Shown here: one piece after another, positions 31,903-43,167 of the stretch
Position numbering within the stretch: the stretch's first letter is position 1
How the letters are laid out: each line of letters begins with the position of its first letter
Assembly: GCA_036873135.1 (NCBI GenBank)
Contig: JAPTYO010000004.1
Location: forward strand, 39,713,105-39,777,104
Source of the DNA: Clarkia xantiana subsp. parviflora
Taxonomy: Eukaryota > Streptophyta > Magnoliopsida > Myrtales > Onagraceae
Reading direction: 5' to 3'
DNA: 64,000 nt
Notes under the pieces: model-generated
Databases searched by the model: none
Told to the model about the DNA's origin: nothing
The model's input: only the letters and a program-made list of their open reading frames with translations
Made by a program: the position numbers and the translations under genes

Positions 31903-32432
31903 GCACAAAGGATTAGGGTTTTTCTAAAGTCGCTAAATCAACACCGTTGAATTTTAGAAAAGAAAATTTCAAGGGACAAGATTCAAAAACTAGTTCCCGT
32001 TAACCACGGTTAAGCTCATACTCACCATAGTTAACATCCCCTAAGGTTTATTTCCTAGTATTCCATACTTAGAAAAAATATTGGCCAAAATTAATTTTTT
32101 CCTCACGTAGATAGAATCCCGGCACGAAATTGAAGCATAAGTTATTCAGTTGCATTCATATCACACCCCTGTGCAAGTGTGTATTTTTTGAGTATGCACC
32201 TGTAGCAAAGATAAGTTTATTATTCCTACCGCACACGGACGCTTGCCTAGGCACACGTCCGTGCTACTCTGATGTTTACAATTCCTCTATCTCATAAGGC
32301 AGGGGGCAGAGTCAGAGGCACGTATCTAAGGGTAAGCGAGCATTCAGACAAGAAGGTAAAATCCCGGTTTCAAATTGCGCGTGTCATACCATCCTAAAAT
32401 AGAGTCAATCAAGGGTTAGGCCATTGGTTGAC
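31903..32432. other. Distal 3' UTR of gypsy 2
   Basis: Noncoding. A near-palindrome GCACACGGACG...CACGTCCGTGC lies at about 32231-32264. Confidence 0.5.
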
Positions 32433-32441
32433 TCGGGGGCA
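32433..32441 (+). promoter_or_regulatory. Polypurine tract of gypsy 2
   Basis: TCGGGGGCA immediately before the 3' LTR, the same kind of tract as in gypsy 1 (minus strand of 11705-11717). Confidence 0.65.
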
Positions 32442-32443
32442 TG

Positions 32444-33337
32444 TGATGGATATACGCCCAATTTGAACCCGTTGACTTCCAAACCGTTATATTTTTATCG
32501 TCCCATTAACGTTTGTAAATCGAAACTTCAACCCGAACACTTCACGAGAACATCAACGGCTCGGACGGGGCCGAAGCGCCCGTCCGGCCAAGGAAAACTC
32601 GCCTAGGTGAGGTTGGGTGGCCACACCCGACCTCCCCTAGGAGAGATCGGGTCAGCCAACCCGATCTCTCCTAGGGGAGATCGGGTGGACCAACCCGATC
32701 TCTCCTAGGAGAGATCGGGTCGGCCAACCCGATCTCTCCTAGGAGAGATCGGGTCGGCCAACCCGATCTCTCCTAGGAGGGATGGGGTTGGCCAACCCCA
32801 TCCCCCCTAGGAGGGGTTGGGTGCCCTCACCCAACCCCTACCCTTGGGGGTCGGATTCCTCCCCCCCCCAAGGGCCCCTGCGCCATTTTCGGACACCCAC
32901 ACCCGGTTCACGTCGCCTACCTTCTCCGTATCCTAAGGTCTTAATTATGTGCTTAAAGGTTAATTAATTGTGTTTAAAGGTTAACGATGTCATTAAGCCA
33001 CCTTAATGACACCGTTGTCTATAAATATCCCATCTTCACAACTCATTGGATCATCTTGGCAATTTGGATTATTTTGCTCTGACCTCTCTCTAGTTTATCT
33101 CTCTAAGAAGAATACTGACTTAGGCATCGGAGAGGGTTCACCAGGCACCACCCCCCCCTCCGTGTCTGGTACTGCCCCTTCTGCAGGGTAGAAGGGTAGA
33201 AGGAAGGAAGGAAGGAAGGAAGGAAGGAAGAAGATAGGCTAAGACAGGGCAACTCAGAAATACCGGATCACATACATCCCCAGTAAGGAGTGAGATCAAA
33301 GCCGACCACCCGTTGACCTAGATCTCATAACCTAACA
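32444..33337 (+). repeat. 3' LTR of gypsy 2
   Basis: 894 bp, virtually identical to 23897-24819. Differences seen: one palindromic unit fewer, one extra C in a C-run near 32860, and two substitutions just after the TATA box. Confidence 0.95.
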
Positions 33338-33342
33338 ATGAC

Positions 33343-33900
33343 TATCTACATGAGGTTAAATCTTGGGTAGCTTATGTTTTTTAGATGAAATATATGGGTG
33401 AAGCAACGTACATCATTGACATTAAAATTGCTAAGGACCGAGTGACGCAGCGCCTATGACTCTCTCAAGAAACTTACATCGATAATGTGTTATAGAAGTT
33501 TAGTATGAAAGATTGTAAACCAGTTTATGCATTTGATTTAGGATCGGGATTTTTCTCTTTGTCTTCAAAGATCCAGCAAGTGGTGGCTTTATCATCAACT
33601 GCAGAACCTGAGTGTATTGCGGCGGCGAACTATGCTAATTAGAGAGTTTTATTGCGTCAAATGCTTGTAAAGCTACTCCACAAGCAAGAGAATCCAATGA
33701 ACATAAAATATTGTAATTATTTAGCTATTGATTTGTCAAATAATATTGTCTTTCATTGAAGGAGTAAACACATTGATATCAAGTATCACTAAATTTAAGA
33801 TCTAATGAAGGATGGTGAGGTTGTGTTGGAATACTGCATGTAGCAGTTGCAGACTAACAATTTCTTTAAATTAGAGGGAATGTTGTACTTGATCAAGTTT
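33343..33900 (+). pseudogene. Old copia RT/RNase H remnant, right part
   Basis: Continuation of the copia fragment at 23540-23896. It reads MKYMGEATYIIDIKIAKDR (from about 33388), then RNase H words VVALSSTAEPECIAAANYAN (about 33575) and RSKHIDIKYH (about 33760), with many stops. Confidence 0.8.
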
Positions 33901-34179
33901 GACGATGTTCATTTTATGTAGGTTGTTAGAAAATAAATTAAATTTAACCTCTTTACTTGATTATTTAGTAGAACTGATAGATTATTATAGTTATGTTAGA
34001 TGGGTAAGAGAAGTTTGTTCACGTAATTAAGTCTCTGGTTATTATAATAATTAGAGAGTGGAGTTTCAATGAATAGAAATCATATATAAAGGATCTCAAA
34101 TGATGTAGAATGCAATTCAAATAAATAAAATGTATTTTATATATTAAAGATAGTGTGAGTTCCGACACTCCCAACTAGG
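33901..34179 (+). repeat. Probable LTR remnant of the old copia
   Basis: Starts near TGTTAGAAAATAAATT (about 33921), includes a CATATATAAAGG TATA-like motif (34081-34092), and ends near GAGTTCCGACACTCCCAAC. Position after RNase H fits a 3' LTR; no partner LTR was found. Confidence 0.4.
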
Positions 34180-34665
34180 TAGTGGTGTGCATAAAAAGTT
34201 GGGAATTCAAAACTCGAAAAACACTGTTTTGAATCGTCCCGAGTTAAAACCCTAACTCGATTGGGACACCTGAAAAAACTGACCCTCCCGTTTACAACAA
34301 ACAATAATCTTTAAAAAAAATTAATATTGGAGACAAATTGTATAATTAATGACGTGAACATCTTGTACGATTATTTTTTTAGATAATCTATATAAATTAT
34401 GATATTAATCATTTTATGTGTACTTTTTTTAATGGTTTGAACATGTTGTACGATTTAACAAAAAATTACTTAAATGTGTTAATTGGTTTAAAAGTCGAAC
34501 ATAAAATTCATATTTTTGGGATATATATAGATTTATTTATAATATGCATTTTCATATATGTGTTAATTGGTTTAAAATCGACCCCGCCTGAGCATAATGA
34601 TAAAAAAATCCGAGAATGTATGGGCGGGTATAATTCTTCGAAAATTCAGTTCGTACCCACCCCTA
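34180..34665. mobile_element. Decayed hAT-like MITE, 486 bp
   Basis: Ends TAGTGGTGTGCA and complement of TAGGGGTGGGTA. Flanks CAACTAGG (34172-34179) and AAACCAGG (34666-34673) agree at 6 of 8 positions. No ORF. Supported mainly by TIR type and duplication length, hence moderate confidence. Confidence 0.45.
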
Positions 34666-34673
34666 AAACCAGG

Positions 34674-35238
34674 TGACCAGGTTTGACATAATCACGTCTC
34701 AAGGCGAACTCACTAACTAAATGAATCAAGTGATGAGTAAATGAATAATCAGACTTAAAATAGTTGAGAAACTAAAAGTAAAAAAAAATATTGTACTAAA
34801 AAGTCAATGACCGATATTCGAGGTACTAAAAAATGTAATATTTCCTTGTTATTCTCATAAAGGTAAGATAATAATCCTTGTAGTTGTTCTATAAAATTAT
34901 ATATTATTATATATGTACCAATACTAATTCTGATTGTGAGAGAATAAGAATGCAAATCTCTAGTTGATACGTCAGTTCTATCAGCCAATGAGACCGCTCA
35001 TGTAAGTCATTCATATTTCAAAACAATCATAGCCACAATAAAAAAAATCATTCATATTCTGAAACATGCTAATTTATATCATATAACATACAATCCGCTC
35101 ATATTCCATCACGTAAATAAAGTACACTATGTAAAGTCCCCATTAAAATACAAAAATATCCAAATAGCTAAAAATATCCTTTGAAAATATAATATCTAGG
35201 AAACTCTCTAAAAAACGTATTCTCATACATTCAGAAGT
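34674..35238. other. Spacer
   Basis: AT-rich with no gene or clear repeat. Confidence 0.5.
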
Positions 35239-35247
35239 GGTTGAAGG

Positions 35248-35467
35248 GGATGCAGATCATCTGCCCCACTCTTCATGCCGCATATCGTGCTCCACGTTGC
35301 GATCTTGACACGTGTACTTAGTTTAAATATTTTCATTCTAGGGTTCACCAATCCCAATAGGTTTTAGAAAAAAACCGACAAAATTAATTACAACAGGCAC
35401 ACGTGTAAATATCACAACGGTGGGGCATGATATGGGGCAGGAATAATGGGGTAGATGATCTGGATCT
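35248..35467. mobile_element. Small Mutator-like MITE, 220 bp
   Basis: Inverted repeats of about 65-75 bp: GGATGCAGATCATCTGCCCC at the left, complement of AGATCCAGATCATCTACCCC at the right, continuing through CACGTGT. Flanks GGTTGAAGG (35239-35247) and GAATGAAGG (35468-35476) agree at 7 of 9 positions. Long TIR plus a 9-bp duplication suggests the Mutator type. Confidence 0.55.
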
Positions 35468-35494
35468 GAATGAAGGTGACGAGGTGGGGACACC

Positions 35495-35648
35495 TAGGGA
35501 CGAAGCTATTAATGTATGAGGGGGTAATTGCACCCCTCAATTTTTAGTAATGTGTAAAATTGACCTTAAAATATGTAGGGTTTTTTTTTTTCGACTCTTT
35601 AAAATCTTACATCTTGCTCGATGAACAAAATTTATGGCTTCATCCCTG
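35495..35648. mobile_element. Small hAT-like MITE, 154 bp
   Basis: Ends TAGGGACGAAGCTA and complement of CAGGGATGAAGCCA. Flanks GGGACACC (35487-35494) and GAAACACC (35649-35656) agree at 6 of 8 positions. It contains the GGGGGTAATTGCACCCC palindrome near 35520-35536. Confidence 0.45.
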
Positions 35649-35656
35649 GAAACACC

Positions 35657-36698
35657 AATCGAGTCCAACATAAGGTTGCAGAGGCACGTGGAAGGTCAAA
35701 CTGAAGTGGGAGATGTGGGGTTCATAGGTCGAATTACTTATTATTATTGTTTTATTTCTAAAAGGTCGAATTATAGTTGGATGTGCACAATTTTGAGGTA
35801 AATGTCTTAATATATATATATATATATATATCACACTCTAAAAAAATCCCTTAAAAATGTAATTTTCATAAATATCATAAAGTTTGTTTTGTTAATGTGT
35901 CTAATAATCATTATTCTTTATTTTTAAACTACGCATATTTTTTATAATTTGATTTTCATTCAGTATTTGTAGTTTTACTAAATTTCATGTAATGCACGAG
36001 AATAACTCATTTCTTATATGTTCATTTAGATATTATTTTTCCCGGCGTATAAAAGATAAGTATTTAATATATATAAATCTTGAATGTTGCGGATTCGCGC
36101 AACAATCATATATCAAATACAATAATTTTTAACTCAAATATCAAGTTTTGGTAACTCAAATGCACAAATATCTGGGTTTGAGTTTTCTAAACCAAAATAC
36201 ATATCCGCGTTGTTTGGACAGCGCGGTGGCACCTTAATCCAAAATTTAGTTTCATAAGTAGTAATTAGGGTTTTAATCCACCGCGCAGTTGGCAACTGCG
36301 CGGTGGTCTAATAGTCAAATTGTTGACCGTTAGTTACCGTGTCTAACAACACGCTACCACACGTGTGACAGACACGGCACTAAAGAAACAAGGTTGCCAA
36401 CTGTGCGGACGCTGTTGGCAACTGCACGGGCGTTACCAATAAAAACAACACTTCGATTTTTCGCGTCGCCGTCCCTTCAAATTAGATCTCCCTCCATCTG
36501 AAAGAAATATGATCGCTGCTGCCCCGCCACCGCCCTCTTCCAATTCAGATCGCTGCCGCCCCGCGCCGTGCTGCCGCCCCTGGCTGCGTCACTGCCCCGC
36601 CCTCTTCAAATTTCACCCCGCGCCGTCGCCCCTTCAAATTCCATTCGCTCGCCCTTCAAATTCCATGGCAGCTAGGCGTGATAGAAGAGCGGTGAAGC
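35657..36698. other. Spacer with a perfect palindrome, cut by copia copy B
   Basis: AT-rich to 36200 with a (TA)n run at 35812-35830. A 13-bp perfect inverted repeat with a 3-base loop, CCACCGCGCAGTT-ggc-AACTGCGCGGTGG, lies at 36278-36306, with weaker copies of the same words at 36392-36430. 36480-36698 is GC and proline-codon rich and could be a 5' exon or UTR (ATGs at 36509 and 36665), but no continuation past the LTR can be shown. Confidence 0.4.
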
Positions 36699-37293
36699 TG
36701 TTAGATTACGGGGTGTAATCACTACGGAAACTTAAACATGGTATGTGCTAGTAATATCAATTACGCAGCGGAAAGTTTACACATACCTCAAGAGTAACCG
36801 TAGTCCAAGATCCTTGCTCAAGGGAGTTCGCGATCCTCCGGTCGGGACCTGTAGAGGTTCTTGTTAGAGAAGCCCTACGTGGTGCAGCTCCACAGTAAAG
36901 ACTCTGATCGATTCTTGGCACGGGGACAGATCTCTGGAGAGTTTGCTCGAAAGCAATTTGGCACACCCTAGGTGTTATATGTTTCGGCCGAACCTTGTGG
37001 TGTGGGAGGAGGGTTTTTCTCTCTAAAACACTCTTGCGAGGGAATTGTGATTAACCCTAAAATTTCCCTAACACCTCTTATTTATAGGAGAGTAAAGTGG
37101 ACAAAACTCCACTTTACCCCCTCTCTATATTTCGGCCGGCCTATGTATTTGGGGAGGCCCAATTTTTGGCCTCCCATGTCAATTGGGATTTGGGTCTAGC
37201 CTATTACCCTAATGCGACATTTACCCAAGTTCATTAGGTAAACTATACATATTATGGGCTACCAATTACGACGCCCATCACCATATGCTTATA
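36699..37293 (-). repeat. 3' LTR of copia copy B
   Basis: 595 bp, the reverse complement of 42554-43153 with moderate divergence. It starts TGTTAGATTACGGGG. The adjoining GCTCCCACTCGCCGG gives a purine tract on the minus strand. A TTTATAGGAG segment at about 37080 corresponds to the LTR TATA region. Confidence 0.9.
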
Positions 37294-38422
37294 GCTCCCA
37301 CTCGCCGGAATGGGAGGGTGCCTGTTAATGTATTGTTGTCCAAATCCGCATCAACATTTCTCCCCTTCGATTTGTTCCATGCTTTTGAATAGTTCATACG
37401 AGGTTTTCTGTGCGACCGGCGGATACGACGGGCATCGTGCTACTCATTTGTTAGGAGTATTGTAGCGCCTGCGGAACGTTGATTCCATTTTCTCTAATCA
37501 ACCTGTTATAAACAACATTTATATATTGTACCTCTATGTATCCTAGGTCAACTGATAATTCTCCATTTGCCTAATTTCCACATAGGAACACTTCTCCAGG
37601 GCATCCATACAAGTATTCACAACCTTCAACTAATATCCGGCTGGTGGCCACCTAGTGAATACAAGAATCAGTGAGTTACAGGTGAACTTGACCATCCTCA
37701 TCGCTCATACCCTTAGTCAAACCCAACCGGTTTCCAAGACGTGGTCACTGGGCCTTTTTGTTCAGCACTACGCTCGTACGCTAGGAAGCGAGCATTGAGC
37801 CTGACCTTAGGTATGAGTTCTGAGTCCATGAGGATACTTTGGGTTCCTCTTCATAAGGCTCCCGGGATCAATCACATGCTCGAGGTGAAGAAGTTTGCAC
37901 CCGCCAGAATCACGAGGATTCCTTCCTAACACAACCGATCTGTGACCCCGTGGTCGGACGTGGCACGCTAGTATGAAGCACCATTGATAGCATACCTGAA
38001 CCTTTTGGGTTGACAGGAAAGGGATATGGCAATCATGCTATCACAGATTCTCATCTGGCCCAGAATGTGGTTAAATGACAAACGAAGTTCATCACGATGA
38101 TATGCGAGACGAAGATCACGTCGAGTTACTTCGAAACTAGATAATCGTCTCGCTTAATCAGGTTTATCCCCCTGACTCTTAGCCAGTCTTGTTTGGTGGA
38201 GGCCTCCCTCCACCACAAGATGACCGTACCTGTGTGACTAGGTAAGGCCCACATTCGACATAGTTTGGCAGATGATTGCGTCCTCACACGACTTACTTTA
38301 TAGACCGTAAATTTGATGTAAAAAAAATGCGACGTCGATTGATCATAAACTCGGTTGCAATTCTTTCTCTTACAAAATGTAACTTTCTAATATCAAAATG
38401 CTATCACAGATACATGCTATTT
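37294..38422 (-). other. 3' UTR of copia copy B
   Basis: About 1.1 kb of noncoding sequence between the RNase H stop and the PPT. No ORF or internal repeat stands out. Confidence 0.5.
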
Positions 38423-38896
38423 CTAAACCCTACGCAATCCAAGCAGTTTTACATACTTTTCGAATATCTCCATGCGTAGTGGTTTAGTTAATGGGTCCGC
38501 AATCATATTATGAGTGGACAAGTATTCCATAGTGATTATATTGTCTTCTACCATAGATTTAGCATAAAAATATTTCACATCAATGTGTTTGGTCCTACTA
38601 TGGTACTTCAGATTCTTAACTGCAGTAATGTCTGCCTGACTGTCAGAGAACACCTTCACAGGTTTACTCCCGATGTCACCATTAAGCAGCGCAGTAAGAA
38701 GCCTTTTCAGCCAGACCGCTTCCTGTGCATTCATAGAGAGAGCTACGAATTCTGATTCCATCGCTGACATCGCGACAAATGTTTGCTTCTTGCTCGTCCA
38801 TGAAATGGCGGCTTTAGCAAGGAGGAACACTAACCCTGTGGTGGACTTACGATCATCCGGATCGCCACCATGGTCGGCGTCACTGTAATCGGTCAA
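38423..38896 (-). pseudogene. Copia RNase H domain (copy B)
   Basis: A 157-codon uninterrupted stretch with all family hallmarks: YSDADHGGD (catalytic Asp), STTGLVFLL, AMSAMESEFVAL (catalytic Glu), DSQADITAV (catalytic Asp) and RTKHIDVKYFYAK, ending IADPLTKPL. The upstream frame is broken by a deletion and frameshift at about 38900-38960 (after SDPGYQHLKAV), so it is detached from RT. Confidence 0.92.
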
Positions 38897-38912
38897 TTCT
38901 TACTTCCCGCCC

Positions 38913-39809
38913 TCATAGCACAGAGCATAGTCGCCAGTACCTTTCAGATAACGAATTATTCGTTTTTACAGCCTTTAAATGTTGATAGCCAGGATCTGAT
39001 TGAAAACGTGCTACTAGGCCCACCGCATAACAGTTATCCGGATGGGTGCATTGCATGGCGTATATCAAACTACCAACCATGCTTAAATATTCTGCACCCT
39101 TCATCTGTTCGCATTCTGCCAGGTTCTTGGGGTCGTCACGTTTTGACAGTGCACACCCAAATACCACCGGCGTATCCACGGGTTTGGTATCCTATAATTT
39201 GAACCTTTTCAACAGCTTGTTGATATAGGCTTCTTGAGACAGACACAATTTCCGGGTAGCCCGATCTCTAGCAATTTTAATGCCTAAGATATACGTGGCC
39301 TCTCCCATGTCTTTCATCTCAAATACAGATGCTAAACAGGACTTTGACTTATTCATGAAACTCATGTCGTTTGCAACAATGAGTATGTCGTCCACGTATA
39401 AGGTTAAGATGACATACTTGGACCCGGAGATCTTATAATACACGCACGGATCCTCGTGAAGATTCACGAATCCGTTTCCTACGATTTCCTCGTGGAATCT
39501 ACGGTATGATTGCCGAGACGACTATTTAAGACCGTAGATGGACCTTTGGAGTTTACAAACTTTACGTTCGTTACCACGAGTAATGAAACCCTTCGGTTGC
39601 TCCATGTAGATCTCTTCCTCCAGGTTTCTGTGGAGGAATACGGTCCTAACATCCATTTGGTGCAGCTCGGGATCGAGACTTGCGACCAGGACCATTAACT
39701 GCCCTAACCATAGTTTTACGCACAGTGAGTGAGTTTCTCTTATCAAAGTCCATTCCGTGAATTGGGTAAGTCCTTTCGTAATAAGTCGGGTTGTTTGACC
39801 TTTTTCCAT
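38913..39809 (-). pseudogene. Copia reverse transcriptase (copy B)
   Basis: Three successive frames: 39809-39522 (LHQMDVRTVFLHRNLEEEIYMEQPKGF), 39467-39192 (active-site box YVDDILIVAND, then LGIKIARDR) and 39179-38913 (MVGSLIYAMQCTHPD...HLKAV). Stops or shifts between them inactivate it. It is the best preserved RT of the family in the window. Confidence 0.9.
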
Positions 39810-39981
39810 CAGTGGTGAGCCTTACTTCAGGGCTCACCTTATCCTTGCGCTCATGTGGTTAACAGGTAAATCAACTATAGACTATAATGGATTTCATTTA
39901 GGCGATCTCTCTCATTTATTATTTTCCTCCATTTCTCCACTTGAGGTCTTTCCAATGCTTGTCAACAGTTTTATACCTTTC

Positions 39982-40690
39982 TTAATAGGATACTTGCCTT
40001 TGACTCTCGTCTAGGCATTGCGAGTCCCATTTATTAGTCTGATCTTTTCTCCCACTCGGAATAATGCTTCTTATCGTAGCATCATTTCTGTTGGGAACGG
40101 TCCTCCCACTCGGAACAATGCTTCTTATCGGAGCATTGTCTCTATTGGGAACGAGAGCAGTGCTAGGACTTTGACTTGCAACTCTCCTATGGCAACCTCT
40201 TGGTCTCGGGGTTTTACTTCCGAGATGCATTCCTTGATCACTAGGATCTGGAACCAAGTATGGTTGGTTCACTCCCACGGGAAACAATGGGTATTTTAGG
40301 TAGTTGTGTCATTCCTGGTTTAGCTATATGAGCATCAGGTTCAACTTGATTCGTCTCAAGAGCAACAGTGTTTACGTGTGGTAGGGTTTATTCCTCCCAC
40401 GGGATTTACTATGAAAATGTTCCCATTCTCATTTACCATGTCATTCACTTGAGTTGCTGGTTCAAATCTCTCCCACTCGAATTAAGTGGGACCTGATTGT
40501 CATTGTTATTCTGCTCCGTTTTGATCATGACTTCGTTGATTGAAACTGTTAATGCATTTGGAAAATTCGCCCTCTTAGTGATGTAACGTCTCATGTTCGT
40601 CCTTGAAACCATTTTATAATCAAGCTGTAAACAGGTATTTTCTAAGAGTAACAGACATACTCTTGTCCTAAATACGTGTTTATTGCGCAA
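39982..40690 (-). pseudogene. Copia IN-RT linker (copy B)
   Basis: Counterpart of 716-1297. It contains a tandem of the type IPSGR/VPNRNDAxIRSI; in DNA a repeated CCCACTCGGAATAATGCTTCTTATCG unit of about 60 bp occurs at 40050-40150. The same repeated unit is in copy D (55680-55770) and copy C (48940-49020). Confidence 0.65.
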
Positions 40691-41560
40691 ATTAATGTCG
40701 CATGGTGATATGATTTAACTCATTATCACCTTTTAGCTATAATGGCAACGTACCTTACCGATATCAATGGAACACAGATTTACATTATGTGAATCATCTT
40801 TCATCATCCCATAGGGAACCTTTCATTGAATGACTCTAACATTATGTAAATACAAACTGTGCTACTTGAAGCGCGTCTTTTAACTTGAATGCCTAGCCTG
40901 ACTTATCGTTCAAGGTTTATGGAAGGAAAATCGTTTAACCGATTTCATCCTTCTTCGTTTGCTAACTTATCTCAGAGATTTTATCCCATCTCTGAACTGA
41001 GCGTTTTAGGTTTTCATCTTATGCGTCAGCTGATACTTTTACAAGGTTGTGGTAGCTTCCGAAGCCTCTACCGGTGTAAACGTTATCAATAAGTTGTTTC
41101 CGAAATGATGCGAACGAAAATTCAGCACATAATTATTCAAACACTTCATTTTTAATTCATTTTATGAAAACGATGTGTTCCGTCTATCGGGGTCCACTTG
41201 CGCAAGGCGCAATTTACTCTGGGGTTTAAACCCTTTGTATAATCATTTCATTTCTGAATTTAATTCAATTTAATCCAATCGGTTTCAAACATGATCATCA
41301 TTACATTTTATTTCATTCAATGGAGTAATAATAAAATAAGATTTATAGCCAATGCGTCAAACAGCTAATTAAAAGGAATCGAATAGCTTGAGGAATCATA
41401 ATCAATATTATGATTGAGCATTTGTCATATGCTCATAACAAACGTTTCCTTTATTTCAAGGAACACTATTATCATCATGTATTTTATTATGAAAAACAAT
41501 AAGAGGTTCATTTAGCAAAGAAAATAAAGATAAAGTCTTTTTATCGAGGCAAGTTCCTCA
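40691..41560 (-). repeat. Noncoding module of the copia family (copy B, first copy)
   Basis: AT-rich, no ORF. It matches 56230-56930 closely and the copy A and C modules. A partial second copy occurs at 42280-42553 on the other side of the gag segment. Confidence 0.65.
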
Positions 41561-41658
41561 GGTTTGTGCTTGTTCTCCTTCTCAGTTCTGTAATCAATAA
41601 AGATAAATTGAATTACTCTCGAGTAAGAGGATTCCTTGAAGAACTTATGAGGTTATCA

Positions 41659-42242
41659 TTATTCTTCAGCACGTACCTTGGGAGGGTTTGTGCAGGCAAC
41701 AACAAGGTGTCCTTTCACGCCACACCTAAAACACGTTCGAGTTTCCTCTTTACGTGTCTGTTTTGCCTGCCTTTTCTTTCCTCTGAATTGCTTTCGCTTG
41801 AACTTCTTCTGAGGTTTTGGAGCTAAAGGTTTATTAGCCTTATATTGAAGTCCCTTTCCTTTATTCTTGCGCTCACCCTTTTGCTCAGCTGAGTTCGCGG
41901 ATGCAACATGGATTTCTGCTATTGGCTTTTCAGCCTTGAGGCGATCCTCTTCCAGCTCGAGATGAACTCGCACTTTCTCGAGGTCATCGAGTTGAGTGGC
42001 ATGGGTAAGGTGCATTTTCATGCTATTCCAAGAGTCAGGCAAAGATCGAAGACCTTTTGTTTGTCGGTCAGAATTTCTCCTGCCTCCTTGAGTTCAGCAA
42101 GCATGTTAGACATATGTCTTATATGCTCCTTCATTGTGTGCTTGGGATTCATCTTATATGAGTCTAAAGCGATGTTTAACGATCGCTTCTGAGCTGTGGT
42201 GTAAACACTAAACCCTGCCTTAAGACCGTTCCATAAGTCCAT
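41659..42242 (-). pseudogene. Copia gag C-terminal half with zinc knuckle (copy B)
   Basis: Nucleocapsid part of a copia gag in two frames. 42242-42018 is helical (KRSLNIALDSYKMNPKHTMKEHI, then MLAELKEAG..LTDKQKVFDL). 42042-41659 (MPDSWNSMKMHLTHA onward) has a Lys/Arg-rich RNA-binding stretch and a CCHC zinc knuckle, CFRCGVKGHLVVAC. The N-terminus is missing. This is the only zinc knuckle found among the four copies. Confidence 0.88.
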
Positions 42243-42553
42243 GGCAGACTCACAGTGATCATATCGATAGAGTATGTCATCCTCAGTTTAGTGCGCAATT
42301 TAATGTCGCAAGATGATATGATTTGACTCATTATCATTCTTTAGCTTTTATGGCGACGTGTCTTACCGATTTTTATTGGAACACAGTTTACAAACATCTA
42401 AGTCATCTTTTTCATCCCTTAGGGAACACCTGATAGAGTGACTCTACATTATGTTCTTGAACTGTGCTTCTTGAAGTGAGTTTTAATTGATTTGAATGCC
42501 TAGCCTGACTTGTCGTTCAAGGCTTACGGAAGGAGAATCGTTTAACCGACATC

Positions 42554-43153
42554 TGTAAGAATATGGTGATGGGCGCCGTAAATGGAAGCCCATTATATGT
42601 ATATGTTACCTAAGTTAATTGGGTACATGTCACATTACGACATTTGGCCAGACCCAAATCTCAATTGACATGAGAGGCCCAAAATTGGGCCTTCCTATAC
42701 TAAGCATGGTCTGGCGAAATTTAGTTGGAGGTAAAGTAGACTTTTGTCCACTTTACTCCTCCTATATATATGGGGAGTTAGGGGTTTTATTAGGGTTAAT
42801 CACAATTCCCTTTAAGTGGTGTTTTGAGAGAAAACCCTTCCACCAGAGACACCATATTCGGCCGAACCACTACCTCACCAAGGGTGTGCCAATTTGCCTT
42901 CGAGCAAACACTCCAGAGATCTGTCCCTTGCCAAGAATCGATCAGAAGCTTTGCTGTGAAGAATATACCACGTAGGGATTCCTTCACAAGAACCCCTATG
43001 GGTGCCGACCGAAGGATCGTGAACTCCCTCCTACAAAGATCTTGGGACTACGGACAACTGTAGAGGTATGTGCGAATCTTCCGCTGCGTAATTTCGATTA
43101 CTAGCATGTACCATGATTTAGTTTCCGTAGTGATTACTCCCTGTAATCTAACA
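42554..43153 (+). repeat. 5' LTR of copia copy C
   Basis: 600 bp, TGTAAGAATATGG...TAATCTAACA, homologous to 36699-37293 and 60126-60466 in reverse. TATA-like CTATATATATGG at about 42762-42773. Confidence 0.9.
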
Positions 43154-43154
43154 G

Positions 43155-43167
43155 TGGTATCAGAGCC
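43155..43167 (+). promoter_or_regulatory. Initiator-Met primer-binding site of copy C
   Basis: TGGTATCAGAGCC one base after the LTR, complementary to the 3' end of plant initiator-Met tRNA; the same site is in the TRIM at 8157 and in copy D at 60112-60124 (minus). Confidence 0.9.

Larger units (their letters stand above)
23897..33337 (+). mobile_element. Ty3/gypsy retrotransposon 2, Tat-like, young and gag-less
   Basis: Complete insertion of 9441 bp with a perfect 5-bp duplication ATGAC (23892-23896 and 33338-33342). 5' LTR 23897-24819, PBS 24822-24837, a 1308-codon pol ORF 24871-28797, a tandem array 29095-29610, an antisense spliced gene (31196-30137), PPT 32433-32441, 3' LTR 32444-33337. 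By eye the LTRs differ by two substitutions, one C-run change and one repeat-unit deletion, so insertion is recent. Only about 33 bp lie between PBS and pol ATG, so there is no gag. Two RNase H domains and the antisense gene place it in the Tat group. Confidence 0.95.
36699..42553 (-). mobile_element. Copia retrotransposon copy B, incomplete
   Basis: Minus-strand Ty1/copia element: 3' LTR 36699-37293, long 3' UTR, RNase H, RT, linker, noncoding module, gag C-terminal half with zinc knuckle, then part of a second copy of the module. The 5' LTR is missing; at 42554 the sequence is replaced by the LTR of copy C in the opposite orientation. No integrase core or protease is seen. Confidence 0.85.
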
